A DNA stretch of 13,810 bases, from positions 1 through 13,810 of the forward strand of contig JAUSNC010000052.1 of NCBI GenBank assembly GCA_030645645.1, read 5' to 3'. This DNA comes from Candidatus Parcubacteria bacterium. GTDB lineage: Bacteria > Patescibacteriota > Minisyncoccia > Minisyncoccales > UBA6532. A program made the position numbers and the translations under genes. The notes beneath the pieces were generated by a model. It did not search any database. It was not told where the DNA came from and worked only from the letters and a program-made list of their open reading frames with translations. Below, piece after piece: positions 1-7,559 of the stretch (its first letter is position 1; the number at the start of each line of letters is the position of its first letter).

Positions 1-905
1 AATTCTGACAGCTTTAATCTGTTTGATATTAAGGCGTCATCTTTTAAATCCTTCAGTCCGGGCTGGTAACTAATAACGGGTATTCCTGCAAGGCTTGCTC
101 TGAATAAAGCTATTGAATTTATCCCTAAGACAAGATTTGCATCATAAATCAATTCATCAAGATTGCTTTCCTGATCAATCTTTATTTTTTGTTTTCCAAT
201 GATGGAATCGTATTTGCCAGTCTTCTCTTTCGGATGCAGCCTTACGGTTAAATCGGCCTTCAGGCCTTTAATTACTTCAAGGAAATCCTTCAAAACTTCG
301 AATTCATCAAACCCAAAGTAACCCTTCTCTCCATAGATGTCCCTGATCGGCTGGGATATGAATAAAATTTTTAAAACATTTCCTCTTTTCAGTCTTTTTT
401 TAAGAGGAAGCGATTCCAGAGATGGGTTTCCAAAAACTTTAATCAGTTCACCAGGAAAGCCTTCTTTGACCATTTCTTTCTTCATTATCCTATCTATGAC
501 TATAATCTTGTCTGGCAGGAACCTCGGGTCCTTCTTTTCCCCTTCTTTTAGGAAACGGAGCCAATAATTTGACCAAAAATCAATTATTGATATTGTGGGA
601 ATTTCCGCTTTTTTGGCAATCCTTAAAACCTTTTTATCTAAAGAAAACCCGAAACTGTTTGCAGTAAATACTAAATCAGGATTAAAGCCGCGAAACTGGG
701 ATTCAAGTTTCTTATCGGAAAAATCTCCTGCTCTGACAAAGGAGATTTTTTCTCTTTCAAGCAAGGCGTAGCTGTATTTCCCGCAAAAAATTTTTACATC
801 AACTTTGCCTTCTTTTTTGAACAGTTTTACAACGGGCAAAACAGCGGCAGATCCTCCGGGATCCTGCATTGCCGCTAAAACGCGCTTAAGCCCGGTTTTT
901 TTCAT
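1..905 (-). CDS. GT-B-type glycosyltransferase-like protein, 3' end cut by window edge
   Basis: An open frame runs from an ATG at 903-905 to the left edge with no stop, giving at least 301 residues. The N-terminal Rossmann-like half opens with a strand and the DPGGSA turn (about residues 15-20), as in GT-B enzymes that bind an acceptor. The C-terminal half has GNPS (159-162), an HP motif in RLHPKEK (222-228) and the donor-site-like segment GINSIALFRASLAGIPVIS (261-279). HP plus a downstream serine is known from CDP-glycerol glycerophosphotransferases, KpsC-type Kdo transferases and bacterial sialyl/polysialyltransferases, which use CMP- or CDP-linked donors. A similar donor here is an inference. 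It overlaps the upstream aminotransferase gene by 20 nt and is probably translated from the same mRNA. A nucleotide-sugar 2-epimerase-like role is an alternative. The coding call is firm; the donor and product are unknown. Confidence 0.75.
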   Translation of the reverse strand, partial: MKKTGLKRVLAAMQDPGGSAAVLPVVKLFKKEGKVDVKIFCGKYSYALLEREKISFVRAGDFSDKKLESQFRGFNPDLVFTANSFGFSLDKKVLRIAKKAEIPTISIIDFWSNYWLRFLKEGEKKDPRFLPDKIIVIDRIMKKEMVKEGFPGELIKVFGNPSLESLPLKKRLKRGNVLKILFISQPIRDIYGEKGYFGFDEFEVLKDFLEVIKGLKADLTVRLHPKEKTGKYDSIIGKQKIKIDQESNLDELIYDANLVLGINSIALFRASLAGIPVISYQPGLKDLKDDALISNRLKLSE

Positions 906-2193
906 AGGCTTTGAGTTCTTCAATATTGTCAAAAACTTTTTGTACGGCGCTTATAAATAAATCAATATGTTTCTCGGTTAAAGGCCAGGTGCAAATAGGC
1001 GTAAGTAAAAGCTCCTTTTCCTCCATTCTTTCATCTACAGGACAAAGCCCTTTTCCGTACTTTATTTCCTTTCCGTAATAAGGGCAGCTAAAAGGGCATT
1101 TCACGCCTTTTTTATAAATCGTTTGCCTTTGGTAAATTGGCAAAGCATATAAGGGCTTTTTTACCGCGCCCTCTCCCAAAGAAAAACCTTCAGCTTTTAT
1201 TGCGTCTGCAAAAGTTTTCCTTTTTATCCCCGCCAAATTCTCGTCAAATCTTATGGCATACTGATAATAAACATGAGTTGAATTTTCTCTGACTTTTGCA
1301 GGAATCAGACCTCTAAACCTTTTGAGCTTGTTTGTCAGGCGACCAGCCAGTTTGACTCTCCAGCGATTCAAAAAATCAAGTTTTTTCAATTGTTCTATGG
1401 CGATTGCCGCCTGTACTTCGGTTAACCGGTAATTTGTCCCTATAAGCACGGTGTCATTATCCTTTAAATCATCTAAAACGATTTCACCGTGATTTCTTAC
1501 CAATTGAGCGTGAAAGGCCAGCTTATCGTCATTTGTTACCAGTACTCCGCCCTCTCCGCAATGAATAACCTTGTGAAAATTAAGACTGAAAACTCCTATA
1601 TCCCCTACCGTGCCGGCGAATTTTTTTCCGACCTTCGCTCCCGGAGACTGGGCATTATCTTCTATAACCTTAATATTATGCTTCTTGGCTATTTTCATAA
1701 TGCCATCCAGATCAGCAGCCTGCCCAAACAGGTTAACCGGCATTATGGCGCGAGTCCGATCGCTTATTTTTTTTTCAACATCTTTCGGATCAAGGCAAAA
1801 AGTGTCCTCGTCAATATCGGCAAAAATGGGTATTGCATTATTTTGAAGAATCACCGTTGCAGTTGAAGTCATTGTCATAGGAGGAACAATAACTTCGTCG
1901 CCCGGCCCTATTCCCAATGCGGCAATTGCCCCATGAAGAGCGGTGGTGGCGGAATTAAAAGAAACCGCATGTTTTACTTTGAATTTTTTGCAATAAGCCT
2001 TTTCAAGTTCTTTTACATACTTTCCGCCTAAAAACTTTTCACCGGCTCTTCCAACGAAATCAGAAAGAACGCCGCCTTTTATAACTTTGGTAACGGCGGC
2101 AATCTCTTCTTTTCCCATAGAAGATTTAAAATAAGTTAAGCCTTTTTTTAGAATTGGCTTTCCGCCCAAAAGGGCCAGCTTTTTATTGGCCAT
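886..2193 (-). CDS. DegT/DnrJ/EryC1/StrS family PLP-dependent sugar aminotransferase (first of two)
   Basis: This 435-residue protein is a fold-type I, PLP-dependent aminotransferase that would convert an NDP-keto-sugar to an amino sugar in the cytoplasm. Visible family marks are the LALLGGKPI opening, SATTALHGA (81-89), GDEVIVPPMT (98-107), PVNLFGQ (152-158), IEDNAQ (177-182, with D179 contacting the pyridine nitrogen), the PLP lysine K208 in SLNFHKV, GEGG (213-216) and NYRLTEVQAAI (254-264). It is longer than the usual 370-400 residues. Part of the extra length is a C-terminal stretch with C366, C370 and C384, which could be a metal site or simply a subfamily insert. The ATG at 2191-2193 lies 4 nt after the acetyltransferase stop. 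It is clearly distinct from the PseC-type paralogue at 6403-7551. Its substrate cannot be read from sequence; perosamine, 3-amino or 4-amino sugars are all possible. Confidence 0.9.
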   Translation of the reverse strand: MANKKLALLGGKPILKKGLTYFKSSMGKEEIAAVTKVIKGGVLSDFVGRAGEKFLGGKYVKELEKAYCKKFKVKHAVSFNSATTALHGAIAALGIGPGDEVIVPPMTMTSTATVILQNNAIPIFADIDEDTFCLDPKDVEKKISDRTRAIMPVNLFGQAADLDGIMKIAKKHNIKVIEDNAQSPGAKVGKKFAGTVGDIGVFSLNFHKVIHCGEGGVLVTNDDKLAFHAQLVRNHGEIVLDDLKDNDTVLIGTNYRLTEVQAAIAIEQLKKLDFLNRWRVKLAGRLTNKLKRFRGLIPAKVRENSTHVYYQYAIRFDENLAGIKRKTFADAIKAEGFSLGEGAVKKPLYALPIYQRQTIYKKGVKCPFSCPYYGKEIKYGKGLCPVDERMEEKELLLTPICTWPLTEKHIDLFISAVQKVFDNIEELKAYEKNRA

Positions 2194-2197
2194 AGTT

Positions 2198-2752
2198 CTA
2201 TTTTTTCTTAAGCTTCAAATACTCTTCTTTCAATATCCCCATTCTTATATCGTTATAATATTCATTATTGCGAAACCAGGTATGCCTTAAAAATCCTTCC
2301 TTCACAAAACCGGTTTTTAAATAAGTTTTGACCGCTCTTTCATTCTTATCGGTTACCCCAAGCCATAACTTTTCAAGATTTAACTTTTCAAAACCATATT
2401 CTATTAAAAGACTGATAGCCTCCGTTCCCGCCCCCTTGCCCCAAAAACTTTTTTCCCCGATTATTATCCTGACTTCCGCCGATCTGGGTATCCAGCTGAT
2501 GGAATAAAGGCCCGTATTGCCAATATGCTTGTTTGTTTTTTTATCTACTATGGCAAAAGTTATCTGGGTATCGTCTGCAATCATCTTTTCATATTCCGTT
2601 TCCATCATTTCCTTGTTGGTTGGTTTCAAACCCAAAACCATGTAATGCGTCACTTCCTCATCATTTGCCCAGCGAAGATAATCCGCTATAATATCTTCTC
2701 TCTCTATACATCTTAAATATACGGTTTTCCCTGTTAAAAATGCGTTTTTCAT
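2198..2752 (-). CDS. GNAT-family N-acetyltransferase, RimL/PseH-like
   Basis: This 184-residue single-domain GNAT enzyme transfers an acetyl group from acetyl-CoA to an amine. The N-terminal GKTVYLRCIERED (8-20) is the usual RimJ/RimL opening. The acetyl-CoA pyrophosphate loop is seen in FWGKGAGTEA (103-112), and the C-terminal signature NERAVKTYLKTGF (137-149) follows, ending with the family's HTWFRNNEYYNDI segment. Next to aminotransferases, such enzymes usually N-acetylate an amino sugar, as PseH does on the C4 amine made by PseC. That substrate is inferred from context, and a ribosomal-protein or other acetyltransferase cannot be excluded. Its ATG overlaps the TGA of the upstream radical SAM gene (ATGA, 2749-2752), indicating translational coupling, and its TAG lies 4 nt before the next aminotransferase start. 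Confidence 0.85.
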   Translation of the reverse strand: MKNAFLTGKTVYLRCIEREDIIADYLRWANDEEVTHYMVLGLKPTNKEMMETEYEKMIADDTQITFAIVDKKTNKHIGNTGLYSISWIPRSAEVRIIIGEKSFWGKGAGTEAISLLIEYGFEKLNLEKLWLGVTDKNERAVKTYLKTGFVKEGFLRHTWFRNNEYYNDIRMGILKEEYLKLKKK

Positions 2753-4143
2753 ATTAATTTTATTCTTTTTTCTAAATTATCCGCTTCTTTTCGGAAACGG
2801 TTATTTAATTTATCTTTAAAATAATTATTTAAAATATTCAAATAAACCTGTGATTTTTGATAAATTTTAATTATGTAATAGAATTTTGCCAGATTAAGAA
2901 ACAGATTTGCCAAATTATTCCGGCTGAAATCCAATTTTACCTTATTTCTTTCTTTCTGTAAAATTCCGTATTTCTCCTTACCAGACAGTGTATTATATAT
3001 TATTTTTTCTTGTTCAGAAGCCTTTGAAGAAATTTTTACAGGCCTTTTTCCTCCAAAATCGGCAATGCTTTTTAAAAGCGAATTTTCAGAATAAAGTTTA
3101 TTCTTCTTAAGATTAGTTTTGAATTCTTTTAATTTCCCCGACATCAGCAAATCCAACTGGCTTTCAAGGTATCCCTTTTTTCTGAATTGCGAAGATCTGG
3201 TTGTATAACATTCCGCCGAGCAAGCTCCGCACACATTGTTTATTAATTTCTTTTGCGTTTTTAGATAACCGGCTGAATAAAAAATATCCTTAATTGAATC
3301 ATTTATATCCCCCAACCGCCCCTCGCTGCTGAAAAGACACATAAAAATTTTCCCATCCGGATTCAAAATAAATCCTTCATCTTTAAAGGGACAGGGATAT
3401 TCCCTTTTTTCTCCTTCTTCTAATCTTACTGCAAAATCATAATAATCATTCTTGGTTTTGGCATATAAATCCTGAAAAACAATTTTTAATTTTTTCCGGT
3501 CGCTATTTAATATCTGCCAGCCTTTTGAATCTTTATTATCTATATAATCCGACACAACGGTCATTGCGGGACGGAAAGTGATTCTTAATTTGTGTTTATC
3601 GGCAAATTCAGACAGGCCTTCAATCTGATTAAGATTGTTTTTAGAAAGGGTTGTAGTGAGAGCAATATAAAAATTATCGTATTTTGCGAATTTTTTGCCG
3701 GCTTTTTCAATAAATTCCTTACTCTTTTTAAAATAACCTTTAATGCCTCTTATCTCTTCTTGCTTCTTCCCAATCCCGTCCAAAGAAACGCCGATTCCAA
3801 AAAAAACATTTTTGGGAATTATATTAAGGGCTTCTTTGATTCTTTTAATATTAAAATCCGGAAGAAGAGCATTAGTAGGGTGTCCGAATGATTTCAAACC
3901 CGGCAAATATTTTACCAGCATTTTAACGACTTTGATATAATTTTTGGCAAGAAAAGGCTCTCCTCCCGTAAATCCAAAAGTTCCCACCTCGTTTAAATAA
4001 GCGGCATTTTTTTTAAAGAAATTTTCAAGTAATTTGCAATCTATCTCCAAAGGGTTTTTCTTTTTCCAAATTCCGCACATTACGCACCTTGAATTGCATC
4101 GTTCGGTAATATTCAATATTAAAACTTTTGGTTTATTTTGCAT
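2749..4143 (-). CDS. Radical SAM/SPASM enzyme with a helical C-terminal extension
   Basis: The 464-residue protein has a classical radical SAM cluster motif CNSRCVMC (C16, C20, C23), GFTGGEP (57-63, SAM binding) and VSLDG (119-123) on the TIM-barrel core. A SPASM-like auxiliary cluster region follows, with C251, C269, C305, C308 and C312 around an NPDGKIFMC stretch. Residues from about 325 to 464 form a lysine-rich helical extension outside the usual SPASM length, with hydrophobic periodicity (LANLFLNLAKFYYIIKIYQ, 415-433) that resembles TPR-like helices. The family makes a 5'-deoxyadenosyl radical and acts on peptides, sugars or other small molecules; the substrate here is unknown. The gene overlaps the upstream radical SAM gene by 11 nt and the downstream GNAT gene by 4 nt, so there is no room for a precursor-peptide gene at either junction. 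Confidence 0.88.
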   Translation of the reverse strand: MQNKPKVLILNITERCNSRCVMCGIWKKKNPLEIDCKLLENFFKKNAAYLNEVGTFGFTGGEPFLAKNYIKVVKMLVKYLPGLKSFGHPTNALLPDFNIKRIKEALNIIPKNVFFGIGVSLDGIGKKQEEIRGIKGYFKKSKEFIEKAGKKFAKYDNFYIALTTTLSKNNLNQIEGLSEFADKHKLRITFRPAMTVVSDYIDNKDSKGWQILNSDRKKLKIVFQDLYAKTKNDYYDFAVRLEEGEKREYPCPFKDEGFILNPDGKIFMCLFSSEGRLGDINDSIKDIFYSAGYLKTQKKLINNVCGACSAECYTTRSSQFRKKGYLESQLDLLMSGKLKEFKTNLKKNKLYSENSLLKSIADFGGKRPVKISSKASEQEKIIYNTLSGKEKYGILQKERNKVKLDFSRNNLANLFLNLAKFYYIIKIYQKSQVYLNILNNYFKDKLNNRFRKEADNLEKRIKLI

Positions 4144-5173
4144 TTTTTTTACAAACCGCCAAAGCTTTAGATCTGTTTTTAATCAGCCAATCTCCCATAT
4201 TCCTGAAAATCCAGCGTTTGCAGTCCTTGCACATAGGCAATTCGCCGCATTCTCCATCCAAATGTTTGCGCCTCATTTCTACCACTTCCGAGCTGTTCCA
4301 GATCTCAAAAATAGTGTTATTTTTAACATTCCCGATAAATCCCGATCCGTTCCAATCGGCAATGCAGGGCGTTACAAAACCGTCCTGGGAAATGGCAATT
4401 TGATACCATAATCTGTCACAGGGCCACCTTTGAACCCCTTTTTCAGCTCTTTCTTTGAAATGGGAGTCTCCGGAGATGTTTCTATTCACATTTTCATTTG
4501 TGGCGTTCCAGGTATTTATATCTTCTTCAACATAAACTTCGTCAACTATGGGGTTCCATTTATTTTTAAATTCAGCAATTTCATCCTTGTTAAGATCAGA
4601 CTTTAAAATTTTAATCCTAACGTATGGATAAGAAGACTTCATTTTTTTTCTAAGATCCATCAATCGCAAAATATTGTTTTCAATGACTTCAATGGAAATA
4701 CTTTTCCCTCTGATTTTCTCATAAGTTTCTTGATGAAACGCATCCAAGCTTATAAAAAGCTCATCAAGCTGGGAACTTATCAATCTTTTTGCGTTTTCCT
4801 CATTCAAAGCGATTGCGTTTGAGGCCATAACAACCATTTCGGCTACATTTTTTTCTTTGGCATAAATTATCATTTTATCAAAGTTTTCGTTCAAGAGCGG
4901 CTCTCCCATCCAGTATAGGAATATTTTCCTTAGTTGCACTTTATTCTCAAACAATTCATCAATAATTTTTTTATACAAGCCCATATCCATATTGCCTACG
5001 GCTCTTGAAAGATTTTTCCGCGGACACATATAACAATTGGCGTTGCAAGCGGCCGACAATTCTACGGCTATTGCCATAGGATAGGGAAAAGGAAGACCTT
5101 CCTGCATTCTCTTTCTGCGGTTTTCCGGCTTATTCTTTTCATATTCAATTTTATGTTTTTGATCTAAATTCAT
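4133..5173 (-). CDS. Radical SAM/SPASM enzyme (second, distinct subfamily)
   Basis: This 346-residue enzyme has the radical SAM motif CNANCYMC (C43, C47, C50) after a charged N-terminus, a GGEP-like WMGEPL (88-93), and ISLDAFHQETYEKIRG (141-156), typical of SPASM members. The C-terminal auxiliary cluster region has C252, C270 (after ISQDGFVTP), C309, C315 and C318, matching the usual SPASM spacing. It should reductively cleave SAM and hold additional Fe-S clusters in the cytoplasm. Related SPASM proteins occur in surface-polysaccharide loci of many uncultured bacteria, with substrates largely unassigned. It is not a close copy of the neighbouring radical SAM protein, since GGEP and the spacer sequences differ, so the two probably catalyse different steps. 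Its ATG overlaps the DUF218 gene stop as ATGA (5170-5173). A weak GGA sits upstream of the start. Confidence 0.9.
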   Translation of the reverse strand: MNLDQKHKIEYEKNKPENRRKRMQEGLPFPYPMAIAVELSAACNANCYMCPRKNLSRAVGNMDMGLYKKIIDELFENKVQLRKIFLYWMGEPLLNENFDKMIIYAKEKNVAEMVVMASNAIALNEENAKRLISSQLDELFISLDAFHQETYEKIRGKSISIEVIENNILRLMDLRKKMKSSYPYVRIKILKSDLNKDEIAEFKNKWNPIVDEVYVEEDINTWNATNENVNRNISGDSHFKERAEKGVQRWPCDRLWYQIAISQDGFVTPCIADWNGSGFIGNVKNNTIFEIWNSSEVVEMRRKHLDGECGELPMCKDCKRWIFRNMGDWLIKNRSKALAVCKKNAK

Positions 5174-5766
5174 TTGTTTTCCAGATAATTTAAACCTTCT
5201 TTAAAACCGGCTATATCGGATCTATATTTTTTTATCTTTTCTATTTCTTCCAGAATAAGTGTTTTCACCGTTTCATTTCTCCCTCCCGGTTTTACAGATA
5301 AGCCAATTATGGCCGGCTGATTGACTATTTCCCCTTGCCAGCCAATCTTATTATTCCTTTTCAAAAAGGTCAGAAATGCCCTGGGCTGATAAAATAATGA
5401 ACCCACTAAAATAATCTTTTTCCATTTATTTTTTTTTGCAAATCTAAGGACTTTTTCCGCCTGATCGGCCGTATGAAATGATTTATTGTCTATTATTATT
5501 TCTTTTCTGCCAATTCCGTTCTTTTCCAGCCATTCTTCCATTTTAGTCAAGGTTATATTATCCGTGCCGGGCCTTTTTTTATCTCCTACCAGAATATTGT
5601 TCCCGGTTAGGAAAATTTTCTTTCCGAATCCTTTTTTGAACAAACCGATAACCTTTCTTGCCCTGTCATAGCGATCCCCTTGCAACCAGATAATCGCATC
5701 CGCTTTTTGAGTCTTTTCCTTCGATATTAAATTCAATAGTTTTTTGAAATTCGCCTGAATGATCAT
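5170..5766 (-). CDS. DUF218/YdcF-like (SanA/ElyC superfamily) protein
   Basis: This 198-residue protein matches the Rossmann-like DUF218 fold. It shows KADAIIWLQGDRYDRARKV (21-39; the family's D-x-I-x-x-L-G-G plus R-x-x-x-A block), a KKIFLTG strand (49-55), a central SFHTADQA (96-103) where most members read S-x-N-T-x-E-N-A, and VGSLFYQPRA (121-130), equivalent to the common VTSxYHxxRA. YdcF binds SAM and ElyC/SanA proteins act in envelope integrity, but no enzymatic role is proven for most of the family. No signal peptide or membrane anchor is seen, unlike SanA/ElyC, so a cytoplasmic role alongside the sugar enzymes is plausible. The gene is coupled at both ends by ATGA overlaps, with the methylase upstream and the radical SAM gene downstream. 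Its role in this operon is unknown. Confidence 0.75.
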   Translation of the reverse strand: MIIQANFKKLLNLISKEKTQKADAIIWLQGDRYDRARKVIGLFKKGFGKKIFLTGNNILVGDKKRPGTDNITLTKMEEWLEKNGIGRKEIIIDNKSFHTADQAEKVLRFAKKNKWKKIILVGSLFYQPRAFLTFLKRNNKIGWQGEIVNQPAIIGLSVKPGGRNETVKTLILEEIEKIKKYRSDIAGFKEGLNYLENK

Positions 5767-6401
5767 TTTTTTAACAGAAACATCTTGTTTATATTCTCAT
5801 TCTCAAGATATTTGATATTCTTTTCCTTTATCAGTTTAAGATCTTTAAAAGCATCAAGGTACATTTGCGGATAATTTCCTTTCCAATGGAGATTTTTATT
5901 GCCCCTGTAAACCACTTCAGTATAGTTTTCGGCAAAAGGCTCAAATCCCCAAATATATTCGTTTGCGCACCTGTAAATTTCTTCCATAGATTTTTTTAAA
6001 TCTGAAGGCGCTATATGTATGAGAACGCCTGAAGTGAAAACAAGATTAAAATAATTATCTTTAAAAGGAATATCCAGCGCCGAAGCCTTAATAATATCAA
6101 TGTCTTTCAGGTGCGCTTTTGAAAATTCTATTGCTCCTCTGTTTATTTCCACGCCGTAAAGATTTTTAAATCCCATCTTTTGAAGGAGGGCAAGCTGTAT
6201 GCCAATATTGGCTCCCACCTCCAATATATTTATTGAACGGTCCAATTCCCCTAGAAATTCCTGATTTAAATCAGATCTTAAAACGCCGTAATATTTAAGA
6301 TATGCTTTTTCTGCCTCTTCGGGGCTGGTTGGATTTCTTTGAATATACTGGTTGCCGAATTCTCCCTGCCAGGTTTCTTCCTGGAATGTATTTTTATGCA
6401 T
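5763..6401 (-). CDS. SAM-dependent methyltransferase, pseudaminic-acid-biosynthesis-associated methylase type
   Basis: This 212-residue class I methyltransferase has the N-terminal signature FQEETWQGEFGNQYIQRN (6-23), which resembles the opening of the methylase family usually found beside pseudaminate genes. Motif I is EVGANIG (61-67). The ribose-binding acid is E85 in GVEIN, and LDIPFKDNYFNLVFTSGVL (109-127) covers motifs II-III. The family role is assigned by neighbourhood rather than biochemistry; it may methylate a sugar or an intermediate. Here it directly follows the PseC-type aminotransferase with a single-base gap (6402), which reinforces the assignment. The ATG at 6399-6401 lies immediately before the conserved block. 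It overlaps the DUF218 gene by 4 nt. O- versus N-methylation cannot be decided from sequence. Confidence 0.82.
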   Translation of the reverse strand: MHKNTFQEETWQGEFGNQYIQRNPTSPEEAEKAYLKYYGVLRSDLNQEFLGELDRSINILEVGANIGIQLALLQKMGFKNLYGVEINRGAIEFSKAHLKDIDIIKASALDIPFKDNYFNLVFTSGVLIHIAPSDLKKSMEEIYRCANEYIWGFEPFAENYTEVVYRGNKNLHWKGNYPQMYLDAFKDLKLIKEKNIKYLENENINKMFLLKK

Positions 6402-6402
6402 A

Positions 6403-7551
6403 TTATCGTTTAACGGAATTAATTATTTTTTTAACGGTTTTTATCACAGTTTTAACGTCTTTCTCTGCCATAGCGGGAAAGAGCGGTAAAGACAGGACCT
6501 GTTTATAATATTTTTCCGCTACCGGGAAATCGCCCTCTTTATAGCCGAATTTCTTTTTATAGAAAGGATGTAGATGCAGTGGCAGATAATGCACTTGGGC
6601 TTTTATATTATTCTCGTGCAATAAATCGTATATTTCTTTTCTTCCTATTTTCAATTTTTCCAAACGAAATTGAATTGGATAAATATGCCAGGCCGATTTC
6701 ACATATTCTTTTTCTGAAGGAATTATAATTTGGGGAATATTCTTGAAGGCTGTATTGTATTTCTTCACTATCTCCCTTCTCTTTTTTATAAACTTCCTTA
6801 TCCTTTTAAATTGAGAGAGGCCCAGGGCGCATTGTAAATCCGTTATCCTGAAGTTGAAACCTGGATCTTTTATATCATAATACCATCCTCCTATTTCCGG
6901 CCGTTTTACAGCACCGTGGTGGCGAATAATTCTCATTTTTTCATAGAAATCCTTGCTGTTGGTCAGAACCATTCCTCCTTCTCCTGTGGTAATTAATTTC
7001 ACAGGATGAAAACTAAATATGGTCAAATCGGCAATCCCCCCAACTTTCCTTCCTTTGTACTCTGAACCCAAAGCGTGAGCCGCATCTTCAATAAATAGAA
7101 TATTGTGCTTTTTGGCTAATTTCCCTATTTTATCCAAATCGCAGGGCTGGCCGGCAAAATCCACCCCAATAATTGCTTTTGTCTTAGAACTTATTTTTTC
7201 TTCTATCTTTTCAAAATCAATATTCAAAGTACTTTCCTCAATATCAACAAATATCGGCTTTGCTCCGCATTTTACGGCCATATTGGCGGTTGCAGCAAAG
7301 GTCAAGGGCGTAGTTATTATTTCATCTCCCTCGCCTATTCCCGCGGCAAGGTAAGCCAGATGCAGAGCGGCCGTTCCCGAAGAAACGGCAACGGCGTATT
7401 TTGCGCCGGAATAATCCGCTATCTTCCTTTCAAATTCATCAATGTTCGGCCCTTGGGTTATCCAATCGCTTTTTAAAACTCTTACGACTTCCTTAATATC
7501 GCTTTCATCTATCCATTGGCGGCCGTAAGGAATTATTTTTGATTTTTTCAT
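6403..7551 (-). CDS. pseC: PseC-type aminotransferase (UDP-4-amino-4,6-dideoxy-N-acetyl-altrosamine transaminase-like)
   Basis: This 382-residue DegT-family enzyme closely follows the PseC pattern. It opens with IPYGRQWIDESDI (7-19) and LKSDWITQGPNIDEFE (26-41), then AVAVSSGTAALHLA (53-66), ITTPLTFAATAN (79-90), FVDIEEST (101-108), IEDAAHALGSEY (154-165, PLP-contacting D156) and SFHPVKLITTGEGG (180-193), with K185 forming the PLP aldimine. HHGAVKRP and FNFRITDLQCALG complete the family marks. PseC transfers an amino group to C4 of a UDP-4-keto-6-deoxy-sugar in nonulosonate synthesis. The 4,6-dehydratase that would supply the substrate (PseB) is not in the window, so the exact sugar is uncertain. 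A related 4-aminotransferase for UDP-bacillosamine- or legionaminate-type sugars is the main alternative. It starts 8 nt after the CBS-SDR gene stop. Confidence 0.85.
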   Translation of the reverse strand: MKKSKIIPYGRQWIDESDIKEVVRVLKSDWITQGPNIDEFERKIADYSGAKYAVAVSSGTAALHLAYLAAGIGEGDEIITTPLTFAATANMAVKCGAKPIFVDIEESTLNIDFEKIEEKISSKTKAIIGVDFAGQPCDLDKIGKLAKKHNILFIEDAAHALGSEYKGRKVGGIADLTIFSFHPVKLITTGEGGMVLTNSKDFYEKMRIIRHHGAVKRPEIGGWYYDIKDPGFNFRITDLQCALGLSQFKRIRKFIKKRREIVKKYNTAFKNIPQIIIPSEKEYVKSAWHIYPIQFRLEKLKIGRKEIYDLLHENNIKAQVHYLPLHLHPFYKKKFGYKEGDFPVAEKYYKQVLSLPLFPAMAEKDVKTVIKTVKKIINSVKR

Positions 7552-7559
7552 ATGGAAAA

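Noticed and set aside
1..905. Pseudogene or non-coding region at the left end
   Set aside because: Hand translation of the minus strand from 905 gives an uninterrupted 301-codon frame with GT-B-like motifs; it only lacks its 3' end because of the window edge.
1489..1866. Plus-strand open frames inside the first aminotransferase gene
   Set aside because: They lie antisense to a full-length, motif-complete aminotransferase and encode no recognisable domain.
2749..2751. Alternative genetic code with TGA read as glycine, as in some candidate phyla
   Set aside because: TGA ends three operon genes at precise ATGA junctions (2749, 5170, 5763), and protein lengths match their families, so the standard bacterial code applies.
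4034..4411. Plus-strand open frames across the radical SAM junction
   Set aside because: They are antisense shadows of two well-supported radical SAM genes and have no ribosome-binding site or promoter.
2741..5180. Possible RiPP precursor peptide next to the radical SAM genes
   Set aside because: The genes overlap by 4 to 11 nt at each junction, leaving no space on the coding strand, and no short Cys- or Gly-rich peptide frame was seen.
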